From Ferruginibacter sp. (GTDB lineage Bacteria > Bacteroidota > Bacteroidia > Chitinophagales > Chitinophagaceae): DNA of 64,000 bases. Positions 26,592 through 35,249 of this stretch are shown here, piece after piece (position 1 is the stretch's first letter; each line of letters opens with the position of its first letter). The notes under the pieces are model-generated. The model was not told the DNA's origin. It saw nothing but the letters and a program-made list of their open reading frames with translations, and searched no databases. The DNA lies in the NCBI GenBank assembly GCA_013141115.1, contig JABFRP010000002.1:1290647-1354646 (forward strand), read 5' to 3'. A program made the translations under genes and the position numbers.

Positions 26592-27215
26592 TTGAAAAAA
26601 ATATTACAAGATAATAAAGAGTGGGCGGCTGAAATGCTGGCGGCTGACCCGGGCTATTTTAAGCGCCTTGTAGAAATTCAAAGCCCCGAAGTATTGTGGA
26701 TTGGTTGCAGCGATAGCCGGGTACCTGCTGATAAAATTACCGGAACCGACCCTGGTGAAATTTTTGTACACCGCAATGTTGCCAACCTGGTGGTACATAC
26801 CGATTTAAATTTGCTAAGTGTTTTGCAATATGCAGTAGAGGTTTTAAAAGTAAAACATGTTATTGTTTGCGGCCATCACAACTGCGGAGGAATAAGGGCC
26901 GCCTTAAAAAACCAAAGCCTGGGGTTGATAGATAAATGGCTGTGGAATATTAAAAATGTGTACCGTCAGTATAAAGAAGAGATAAATGCATTAGCTGATG
27001 AAGATGCACAGGTGGATCTGCTAACAGAGTTAAATGTAAAAGAGCAAATACTGAATTTAGCCAAAACATCCATTATACAAAAAGCCTGGAAAGGCCGCAA
27101 AGGGCCCGACTTGCATGGTTGGGTATATGATTTAAGAGATGGCATAATTAACCCCGTATTTGATATGCCCGCCGGAAGTAAAATAGATGACATTTTTGAG
27201 TATGATAATTTATAG
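26592..27215 (+). CDS. can: Beta-carbonic anhydrase (Can-like)
   Basis: VLWIGCSDSRVPADKITGTDPGEIFVHRNVANLV; VIVCGHHNCGGIRAAL; LHGWVYDLRDGII. Confidence 0.92.
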   Translation: MKKILQDNKEWAAEMLAADPGYFKRLVEIQSPEVLWIGCSDSRVPADKITGTDPGEIFVHRNVANLVVHTDLNLLSVLQYAVEVLKVKHVIVCGHHNCGGIRAALKNQSLGLIDKWLWNIKNVYRQYKEEINALADEDAQVDLLTELNVKEQILNLAKTSIIQKAWKGRKGPDLHGWVYDLRDGIINPVFDMPAGSKIDDIFEYDNL

Positions 27216-27219
27216 TTAT

Positions 27220-27978
27220 CTATTTTGCTTTAAATTTTTCTATAGCTTTTTTTGTAAACTCACTTAATACCAGGCGGCCGCTTATGGCTGCCCTTTCTTT
27301 TAATAATTCATCCCAGTGTTCTGTGCCTTTCCAAAATATTTTTTTCATTTCGGCCATGGCCTGTGGCGATGAGTGTGCCAGTGTATTGGCTAAGCGATAC
27401 ACTGCTTCGTCCATATTATCTACACTTTCATGCACTTCTGCAAAAAGGCCTTTGCGCTTTGCCCAATCGCTGTTACGCCACATGGTGGCATCAATAGATA
27501 ATGTGGTAAATGCTGCTGTTCCTATTTTTCTTTCTACTGCCGGGCCTACCACAAATGGGCCGATGCCCACAGCAAGCTCACTTAATTTTACCTCCGCTTT
27601 ATCTGTAGCAATAGCATAATCAACAGCAGCAGCCAAACCAACTCCACCTCCCACACATTTGCCTTGTATTCTTCCAATAATAAACTTAGGGCATTTACGC
27701 ATGGCATTAATAACATGGGCAAACCCGCTGAAAAATTTTAATCCTTCTGCTTCTGTTTTTATAGCCATCAATTCATCAAAACTGGCGCCACTGCAAAAGG
27801 TTTTATCGCCTGCACTTTTTAAAATAATTACTTTGGTGTCGTCATGCGTTCCTGCAAAATGAATTTCTTTAGCCAGCTCCTCCAAAATTTTTCCGGGTAA
27901 AGAATTGCTTTGCGGATGAAAGAATTCTATCGTGTTGATGCCGTGCTCAATATGGCTTTTTACATGTGCGTCTGACAT
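27220..27978 (-). CDS. Enoyl-CoA hydratase/isomerase family protein
   Basis: GDKTFCSGASFDELM; GRIQGKCVGGGVGLAAAVDYAIAT; ELAVGIGPFVVGPAVERKIG. Confidence 0.88.
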   Translation of the reverse strand: MSDAHVKSHIEHGINTIEFFHPQSNSLPGKILEELAKEIHFAGTHDDTKVIILKSAGDKTFCSGASFDELMAIKTEAEGLKFFSGFAHVINAMRKCPKFIIGRIQGKCVGGGVGLAAAVDYAIATDKAEVKLSELAVGIGPFVVGPAVERKIGTAAFTTLSIDATMWRNSDWAKRKGLFAEVHESVDNMDEAVYRLANTLAHSSPQAMAEMKKIFWKGTEHWDELLKERAAISGRLVLSEFTKKAIEKFKAK

Positions 27979-28061
27979 TTTACAAATATTTAATCAAATG
28001 TACAAAACCTTACAGGCTGTAGTAGTATATGTTTTACTTTTTACAAAATATTTTAAAACTA

Positions 28062-28089
28062 AAACTGCCGGCTTAGTATCCGGCAGTTT
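28062..28089 (-). terminator. Hairpin terminator for the 28117 gene
   Basis: AAACTGCCGG-CTTAGTAT-CCGGCAGTTT. Confidence 0.65.
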
Positions 28090-28116
28090 ACAGCTAATTG
28101 TAATTACAGTTATACA

Positions 28117-29439
28117 TTACTTCATTTGTCCGCAATCTAACATATGGTATTCATTTTTATCAATAAATGCTTTGCCATAAGTGCCGCCGCCATTGTATTG
28201 CTGGCGCAAGCCAAAGCCCTGGTAAAAACAAGTTTTTCCGTTGGCATATTTTATAAAAATGGTGTACCACTGATTGCTGTATCTGTAAATAGGAATACCA
28301 AAATCGTTGTTTTGTGTTGTCCATCCGCCATTAGATGATGAAGCATGAAACTTAACAACAGTATGAGCATCCATTTTATCAGTAAAACTATTTTGATACA
28401 TGGTTATTAATTGTGCTTGTGTAAAGCCCATAACTGTATTGGAAGTTTTTTCGGCCCATTGTTTGGGCAACTCTGTAATTACATTTTTTATTGCGCTTAC
28501 CCTTAAATCGTTTAATAAGTCGGCATCTTTTTTTATAGCAGCTACATCTTTTGCATCAAAATTATAATCGAAAAAGTTAGTAAAAATAATATCGTCGCCC
28601 CAAATTGGCTTGCCCCAATCATCTACCTTTTCGTTTTTTATAAAAAACCCAACTTTGTAAGCACCATTTTTGCTAAATGTACTTTGGTCGTGCATTCCTA
28701 CAAATGTTGCACCAGGCCAAAAAGCACCTTGCTTTGAAAACTTATAAATTTCGGGGTCGGGTAAAATATCTACTGTAATACTTTTACTATTGGCTTGGGC
28801 AGGGGTAATATCAAAGTCGAGTTGATATTCCTGGGTTTTTATAGTTCCCTTATCATCGTTATAAATAATAAAACCAAATCTTATTCCATCATCTTTATCG
28901 GCAATTTTTAATGCCTCTTTTATAGTGCCTGTGTTAGCCGTTATTCTTGCATAAATATAACTTTTAGATGTAAAGCTAGTAATAGTTTTACCTACCTCAA
29001 CGTTATATGGTGTGTGAAAGCTAATGCTAATTGCATTGTTAATGGGTTCCATTACCGGGGCTAACTCCGGGTAATCTTTTGCAAAATGGAAAGTGCCTTT
29101 TTCATCCGATTTTCTAATGTGGTCGTTAGGCCTAAATGTTCGTTTCTGATTAATAAATTGAGCAACTGTGTAATTTGAACCGCCTGAACTATAGCCATAT
29201 TGCTGATCGTACAAATAAAAAGTTGTTTCAGTTTTTTCATTTGCGGTTTCTTTAGTATTTTCCATTATAGCTGGTTTATTGGTTTGAGTTGGTGTTGAGG
29301 ATGGGGTTGTAGCTTGGGTTTGGCTTGGCGGTGTTACTTTATCTTTTGCTTTTTTTAACAAGCCGCCCAGTTGTGCGTTTGTGTTGGTTGCAGCGGTAAA
29401 TAGTATTACCCCACATAACAGTAGTTTTATTTGTTTCAT
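28117..29439 (-). CDS. Exported hypothetical protein
   Basis: Signal peptide MKQIKLLLCGVILFTAATNTNAQ; Thr/Pro-rich linker; no recognised domain. Confidence 0.7.
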   Translation of the reverse strand: MKQIKLLLCGVILFTAATNTNAQLGGLLKKAKDKVTPPSQTQATTPSSTPTQTNKPAIMENTKETANEKTETTFYLYDQQYGYSSGGSNYTVAQFINQKRTFRPNDHIRKSDEKGTFHFAKDYPELAPVMEPINNAISISFHTPYNVEVGKTITSFTSKSYIYARITANTGTIKEALKIADKDDGIRFGFIIYNDDKGTIKTQEYQLDFDITPAQANSKSITVDILPDPEIYKFSKQGAFWPGATFVGMHDQSTFSKNGAYKVGFFIKNEKVDDWGKPIWGDDIIFTNFFDYNFDAKDVAAIKKDADLLNDLRVSAIKNVITELPKQWAEKTSNTVMGFTQAQLITMYQNSFTDKMDAHTVVKFHASSSNGGWTTQNNDFGIPIYRYSNQWYTIFIKYANGKTCFYQGFGLRQQYNGGGTYGKAFIDKNEYHMLDCGQMK

Positions 29440-29488
29440 AATTTTTAAATTTAAAAATTCCTATTAAACATTTGTTTTTATTAAAAGC

Positions 29489-32400
29489 TTACTCCTTTAT
29501 TATTTTAAAAGCAGTGCCATCGCTAAACCTCAGCATATAAATACCACTTGCCAGGTTTTGCATATTCATTTTATGCAATTGATTTTTTAGAATAATACTT
29601 TGTATTGCCTGCCCCTGCATATTGTATAAAATAGCAGTAGTGTTTAATAAACTACTGTTACTAATATGTATGTTTACAATAGTTGTTGCCGGGTTGGGGA
29701 AAACGCTAACCGCCTGATTAGCCGAAAAATGTATTACTACAATATTGCTGTAAGTAAATTGGCCATCAATATCCAGCATCTTTAATCTGTAATAAACTTT
29801 AGTACCAGCATAGGTTGCATTATCGGTAAAGCTGTATCGGTTATCGCCAGTACCAATTGCTTTTACATTGCCTGTTATAGTAAAATTTAGTCCATTGGTG
29901 CTGCTTTGTAATTCAAAACTTTTTGTATTTACTTCGCTGGCGGTTTGCCATTGCAGCAGATTGTTATCAGCTTGCCTAATGCCTTGGAAATTGAGTAAGG
30001 TTAATGGCAAAACAGCAGCTTGTGTTTTTACAAAAAAGCCGCTGAACCCGGTTACATTAAAACTTACTTCCCACCGGTCAAAAGTGCTGTTGTAAAAAAT
30101 ATCTGCATCGGCAGGGTTAATAGTTACTGGTGCAGTAGCCGTTGGATAACTTGCTGGCAAACCTGTGCCATCGCTACTGATACCTGTTCTTTTTTCTATC
30201 AATAAATTTGCTTTATTATTAGCTGCGTCAGCAGCATTGATAGGAAGTTTTATTGCATTTACTGCATTAAAATCTGTAAACTCCTGTTGGGTAAAATAGA
30301 GGGTTACTTTGCCTGTGGCAGTTTCGGCATTGTCGTCGGGAGTAATTTGATAGTGACGTTTTACAAAAGAAGCAGGCTGGGTAGTTTGTACCCATACTTT
30401 GGCTTCTATATAGCCATTTACGGGGTTGGTAATACCCGTTGGTAAAACCGAAGCAACAATGCGGCAAACATTTGACACTACTAATGAAGTAGGAGAATTA
30501 CCTGTTATAAACTGCGTAACATTATCTAAATTAACCCCCAGTGCCATACCCGTAGGGTTGTAAATGTTTACAATACTTTGCACGGACCTGCCCACCAGCA
30601 TATAATTGTAGATAGTATTATAGGCTACCACATAGGGAAATTGGGGAGTAGTGTTTGCATTTGCCAATACACTATTGCAGCTATTTACTGTACCGGCTAC
30701 ACCTATACTTCCGTTGCTAAAAGTTACAGCTCCAGCATCTATTATGGCGCCATTATCCCAAAGCCTGCTTTGCACTATATAATTACCATTGGGTAAAATT
30801 GTAATGCCGCCGATTACGTTTGCGTTTGGCTCAACTAGTCCCATATTATCATCTTCTGTAGTTCCTACTAAGCTATTTGATGCTGATATTGTTCCAACAA
30901 TTCCGGTATTGCCATTGGCCCATGTTACTGCACCAGCCTTTAATGCAGCACCGTTATTCCACAGTGGAGAATGAATTAAATAATTGCCATTGGGCAGCGT
31001 AAATGTTAAATCCCCTACTAAATCTGAAGTACTACTTCCTACTATACTATTGGTTGTAGATACCAGGCCAAATGCACCTGTATTGCCATTACACCAGGTA
31101 GAAGCCCCGGCATCAACAATACTTCCATTATCCCAATTTTTACTATTTACTACATAATTACCGTTTGTGAGTGGGTACACGCCAACTCCTTTTCTATCTT
31201 CTCCAACATGATCCACGGCATGGCTACCTACCAAGCTATTTGTGTTGGATACAATACCAGTAATGCCCATAATACCACTACCCCAGGTTACTGCTCCGGC
31301 TCCTGCTACTCCTCCGTTATTCCAATACGAACTAACAACCACATAATTGCCATTAGTTAATTCCACAATATCATTCGATCCAACAACGTCGTTGGTTTGT
31401 GTGCCTACCAGGCTATTGGCACTACTTACAAAACCTGTAATGCCCGTGCTACCATTAGCCCAGGTAACTGCACCTGCAGACAGAGCCGCCCCATTTCCCC
31501 AGGTAGTACTTTTAACCAAGTAATTACCATTACTCAAAATGCTAACCCCTTGGCCAACCCTATCACCTGTTTTTGTACCTACCAAACTATTGGTACTGTT
31601 AATAACACCAGTAATACCAGTGTTGCCATTAGCCCAGGTAGAAGCACCGGCTTCGGCTACTATGCCATTAGCCCATGATCTACTACTTATAACATAATTG
31701 CCATTGGGTAGTGCAGTAGCCTTAACCCCTACAAAGTCTTCCATTTTTGTACCCACCAAACTGTTGGTACTGCTTACTACACCTACTATGCCAGTATTAC
31801 CATTGCCCCATGTGGCTGCTCCGGCTCTGATAAATGTGCCATTTGCCCAATAGGCACTACACACTACATAATTTCCGTTAGTTAAAGCTATAATTCCATA
31901 ATTACCAACTCCATCACCTTGTTGGCTACCTACTAAACTGTTGCTGCTGCTAATCTCACCAGTTGTTCCTGTAGTACCATTGCCCCAGGTAGCTGCACCC
32001 GCAAATTCAACCATGCCATTTGCCCAATAGGGACTGCTTACAACATAGTTTCCATTTGTAAGTGGTGTAATAAAACCACCAATGAAGTCGGCCGAATGGC
32101 TGCCTACTAAACTATTGCTAACATCCACAGCACCAGTTATTCCAACTGTGCCATTGCACCAGGTAACTGCTCCAGCATGGTCTAATAAGCCGCCATTATC
32201 CCAAGATGGGCTGCTTACAACATAGTTGCCATTAGTTAAGGCAGTAACACCAGATTCAGAAAGAAATGTATTGTTTCCTACTTCATCAAAGGGTGTACTA
32301 CCCACCAGGCTATTGCTGCTTGATATTACACCACTTCGGCCAGTAGTACCACTGCACCAGGTTACTGCGCCAGCATCGGTTACACCTGTTTTATTCCACA

Positions 32401-33076
32401 ACGGGCTGCTAACAACATAATTGCCGTTGATAAGTTGGGTAATTGGGTAGGCGCCTACTTTATCATCAATATTACTGCCTACCAAGCTATTGCTGCTGCT
32501 AACTATACCGCTTACTCCTGTAGTACCGCTTCCCCAGGTTACTGCGCCAGCATTTTGGTTGTTCCCGTTTTTCCACGATTGACTTCTAACCACATAATTA
32601 TTATTGCTTAAAACGGTAATACCATCAGCACCAACATTGTCATTTGCCTGGCTGCCTACTAAACTATTGCTTTCATCTACCACGCCATTAAGCCCAGTGG
32701 TACCATTGATAAAGGTTACTGCACCCAGATATTCATCGCCTAAAACTGGGTCGTGAAAACGGGGAGTGGTTAGTAAAAAATTGCTATTGCTTAGCACTAC
32801 TAATTGCCCCGTACCTACCCTGTCACCCCACGTTTTGCCGGTAAGTGTGCTTATTAATGTATGATTACTGCCATTATATAAATACACAGCACCTACATCT
32901 TGTAAAGACCCATTATCATAAAGAAAATCATGCACTACATAATTGCCATTGGGCAATACGGTTACACTGCTGCCAAAGCGTTCGGAGCCAGGTATTGGCC
33001 CGTAAATAAAAGTGGTTTGTGCTTTTAAAGCAAGCGTACCAGCAATAAAAACTATTAAGGCAAAATATTTTTTCAT
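29489..33076 (-). CDS. Large secreted tandem-repeat protein with T9SS C-terminal sorting domain
   Basis: About 12 copies of a repeat with core NSLVGSxxxDxVGxxxxxxLxNGNYVVxSxxWxNGxxxxAGAVTWxNGxTG; C-term VFPNPATTIVNIHIS...GIYMLRFSDGTAFKIIKE. Confidence 0.9.
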   Translation of the reverse strand: MKKYFALIVFIAGTLALKAQTTFIYGPIPGSERFGSSVTVLPNGNYVVHDFLYDNGSLQDVGAVYLYNGSNHTLISTLTGKTWGDRVGTGQLVVLSNSNFLLTTPRFHDPVLGDEYLGAVTFINGTTGLNGVVDESNSLVGSQANDNVGADGITVLSNNNYVVRSQSWKNGNNQNAGAVTWGSGTTGVSGIVSSSNSLVGSNIDDKVGAYPITQLINGNYVVSSPLWNKTGVTDAGAVTWCSGTTGRSGVISSSNSLVGSTPFDEVGNNTFLSESGVTALTNGNYVVSSPSWDNGGLLDHAGAVTWCNGTVGITGAVDVSNSLVGSHSADFIGGFITPLTNGNYVVSSPYWANGMVEFAGAATWGNGTTGTTGEISSSNSLVGSQQGDGVGNYGIIALTNGNYVVCSAYWANGTFIRAGAATWGNGNTGIVGVVSSTNSLVGTKMEDFVGVKATALPNGNYVISSRSWANGIVAEAGASTWANGNTGITGVINSTNSLVGTKTGDRVGQGVSILSNGNYLVKSTTWGNGAALSAGAVTWANGSTGITGFVSSANSLVGTQTNDVVGSNDIVELTNGNYVVVSSYWNNGGVAGAGAVTWGSGIMGITGIVSNTNSLVGSHAVDHVGEDRKGVGVYPLTNGNYVVNSKNWDNGSIVDAGASTWCNGNTGAFGLVSTTNSIVGSSTSDLVGDLTFTLPNGNYLIHSPLWNNGAALKAGAVTWANGNTGIVGTISASNSLVGTTEDDNMGLVEPNANVIGGITILPNGNYIVQSRLWDNGAIIDAGAVTFSNGSIGVAGTVNSCNSVLANANTTPQFPYVVAYNTIYNYMLVGRSVQSIVNIYNPTGMALGVNLDNVTQFITGNSPTSLVVSNVCRIVASVLPTGITNPVNGYIEAKVWVQTTQPASFVKRHYQITPDDNAETATGKVTLYFTQQEFTDFNAVNAIKLPINAADAANNKANLLIEKRTGISSDGTGLPASYPTATAPVTINPADADIFYNSTFDRWEVSFNVTGFSGFFVKTQAAVLPLTLLNFQGIRQADNNLLQWQTASEVNTKSFELQSSTNGLNFTITGNVKAIGTGDNRYSFTDNATYAGTKVYYRLKMLDIDGQFTYSNIVVIHFSANQAVSVFPNPATTIVNIHISNSSLLNTTAILYNMQGQAIQSIILKNQLHKMNMQNLASGIYMLRFSDGTAFKIIKE

Positions 33077-33365
33077 ATTTTTTCAGTTTTTTTCTAAAAC
33101 TTACTTTTTTAGAAAATGTTATTTTTTTTAATTTTTATAATAAAAAAGATAAGCAATCAGACTTTTTAATTTTTAAGATGCTTGTACTTTCACACTTTAT
33201 TTTTTATCACAAATAAAATAGCATAAAAAATCACCAGCTTTATCTTTATAATCATAAGCAATAGCAATATTATTATCCCGGTAAATAGCCAGTTGTGGAT
33301 CGGTTTTATATTTTTCATTCATAGATGTTTCCATGCTGGATTTAAATTTTTTTAAATCCACTTCT

Positions 33366-33617
33366 TTATTGCTTATGTGTGTGTACCGTGTAGTGGTAGG
33401 TTATCATAAACTCATTGTACACACTGGCACTGTCCAACCTTGTATTTTCATCGGTAGGCATGGGGCATTTTTTGTTGATCTCTTTTGCTACTGCAAAAAG
33501 ATTTTGATTAACTGCAGTACCACTTAAAGAAGTTTTGTTTGATGCAGCATTGGTACAGTTGCTTAAACTAAAAGCAATAAAAAAAGCTGATACAATTATT
33601 AAGCTATATTTTTTCAT
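33366..33617 (-). CDS. Small lipoprotein-like exported protein
   Basis: MKKYSLIIVSAFFIAFSLSNCTNAAS lipobox-like signal. Confidence 0.55.
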   Translation of the reverse strand: MKKYSLIIVSAFFIAFSLSNCTNAASNKTSLSGTAVNQNLFAVAKEINKKCPMPTDENTRLDSASVYNEFMITYHYTVHTHKQ

Positions 33618-33622
33618 GCTGA

Positions 33623-34024
33623 TTATTTTACTTTATTTAAAACAATATTTAGTGCCTTGGTTATTAATTTTGATGAGGCGAATACTTCACCACCATCATC
33701 TGGGTCGCTGAAAATTTCTCCGCCATCATCCGGGTCGCTAAATATGCCGAGTGATTTAATTATTGGTGTGGCATTTTTAGCAAAGGTTTTGTAAGCCGCC
33801 TTATCCCAGCCAGAGGCAGTGGTAGCTGTTTTTAAAAGCGTTATAAAAGATTTTTCATTGGCTGTTAATCCTTTTAAAGCTTTAGGTGAAATATTTTTAG
33901 CATTTTGTTCCAGTGTTTTTAAAAACGCGGTATTGGGTTTTGTAATAACAATTGGTTTTGTTTTTTGTGCTACTACCGCAACACTATAAACAAGTACCAT
34001 TATCATTATTAGTATTTTTTTCAT
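33623..34024 (-). CDS. Small exported protein with duplicated acidic FSDPDDGGE motif
   Basis: Signal peptide; ...GIFSDPDDGGEIFSDPDDGGEVF. Confidence 0.65.
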   Translation of the reverse strand: MKKILIMIMVLVYSVAVVAQKTKPIVITKPNTAFLKTLEQNAKNISPKALKGLTANEKSFITLLKTATTASGWDKAAYKTFAKNATPIIKSLGIFSDPDDGGEIFSDPDDGGEVFASSKLITKALNIVLNKVK

Positions 34025-34062
34025 AATTATTTTTTAAAGTTGTTAGTAATAATAAAAATTTT

Positions 34063-34368
34063 CTATTTCCCTAAATTTTCTATTTCCTTTTTTTGCCACT
34101 CTTCTTTACATTCATTGGCAATAGCTGCAGCATCCAACATTTTATCATTGGCTTCTTTTTCTGTTTTAAATATGGTTATCATTTTTTGACCTACACAATC
34201 GCATATACCTTGTATGCGTTTTAGCTGTGGCGCATCTAAATCGTATTTGCCTTTTGTGGCAGCATCAAAACAGGTTTTAGTTGCTGTAGCTGCATCCCAT
34301 TTAGCAGCTGGAGTATTGGAGCAACTAAGTAAGAAAAGGGTAAGTGTTGGAAATATTATTTTTTTCAT
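34063..34368 (-). CDS. Small lipoprotein
   Basis: MKKIIFPTLTLFLLSCSNTPAAKWD lipobox. Confidence 0.6.
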   Translation of the reverse strand: MKKIIFPTLTLFLLSCSNTPAAKWDAATATKTCFDAATKGKYDLDAPQLKRIQGICDCVGQKMITIFKTEKEANDKMLDAAAIANECKEEWQKKEIENLGK

Positions 34369-34386
34369 TTTGTAATTTTTGTGTGT

Positions 34387-34794
34387 TTAATTTTGTTTCA
34401 TTTGCATATCACTAATTTTAGGCGGATCTATAGTGGTTTGCATAACACAGCATGTACTTCCTGTACAAGTAAGCACTTGGCCTGCGGTAGAAAAAGAACA
34501 TGGGCCTTTAGTAGTTGAATTAAAAGAGCAACCGCACCTAAACGTACCTGTAGTTACACCTTTAGCATTTACCAATTTAATGTCTCCATTACTTTGCACA
34601 GTTTCAAATTTGTACCCTGCTTTAAGTGTAATTTTATTATTAGTATAAGTTACACCTTCGGGTAAATCTTTTGCTGTAGATGCACTTACTACAAAAGTTT
34701 TGGTTTCAGTTTTGGCAGGCGCAATTTTTGCTTTTTGTGCGTTTGTTACTGTAAACAAACAGATTGACAAGGCTAATAAAATGTACTGTTTCAT
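34387..34794 (-). CDS. Small exported Cys-rich protein
   Basis: Signal peptide; FRCGCSFNSTTKGPCSFSTAGQVLTCTGSTCCVM. Confidence 0.65.
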   Translation of the reverse strand: MKQYILLALSICLFTVTNAQKAKIAPAKTETKTFVVSASTAKDLPEGVTYTNNKITLKAGYKFETVQSNGDIKLVNAKGVTTGTFRCGCSFNSTTKGPCSFSTAGQVLTCTGSTCCVMQTTIDPPKISDMQMKQN

Positions 34795-34799
34795 GTTGA

Positions 34800-35216
34800 T
34801 TAATGTTTAATTAATTGTTTTAAAAAATTATTAAGCGAAATATTTATTGCTGCTGCTGCTTTTAGCATAAAACTTATTTTTTTATTACCCACATTAATTT
34901 CAACAGCCGTATTTGGTTTTATATTTTTACCAGTTTGCGCTTTTTTATTGGCTAAAGCTGCTTTAAAAAGCTGCACTAATTCCTGACTTTCTTTTTCTGT
35001 AATTACTTTGCTTGCGTAAGTACCACCACTATAAATACCCGATGAGCTTTCACTTGCTTTTATTGGTGTGTATTCCAATTTATTTCCGTTTAATACATAT
35101 TTATTTCTTGCCGCATCGTGATAAGTATAAACAGTATCAGTATCAGTATTACTATTTGCTGTTGCATTTGTAAATGCCATTATTAATAAGAGTAGTATTG
35201 ATAAAAAATTTTTCAT
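34800..35216 (-). CDS. Small exported hypothetical protein
   Basis: Signal peptide MKNFLSILLLLIMAFTNATA; adjacent co-directional genes. Confidence 0.6.
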   Translation of the reverse strand: MKNFLSILLLLIMAFTNATANSNTDTDTVYTYHDAARNKYVLNGNKLEYTPIKASESSSGIYSGGTYASKVITEKESQELVQLFKAALANKKAQTGKNIKPNTAVEINVGNKKISFMLKAAAAINISLNNFLKQLIKH

Positions 35217-35249
35217 TGGTTAAGTAATTTGGAAGCGTTATTGTACAGT

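Noticed and set aside
29868-32420. Several plus-strand ORFs opposite the large repeat protein
   Set aside because: They mirror the repeats of the minus-strand gene and have no independent support.
29489-33076. Possible CRISPR-like regular repeat array
   Set aside because: Periodicity (~200+ bp) and in-frame conservation show protein tandem repeats, not short direct repeats with unique spacers.
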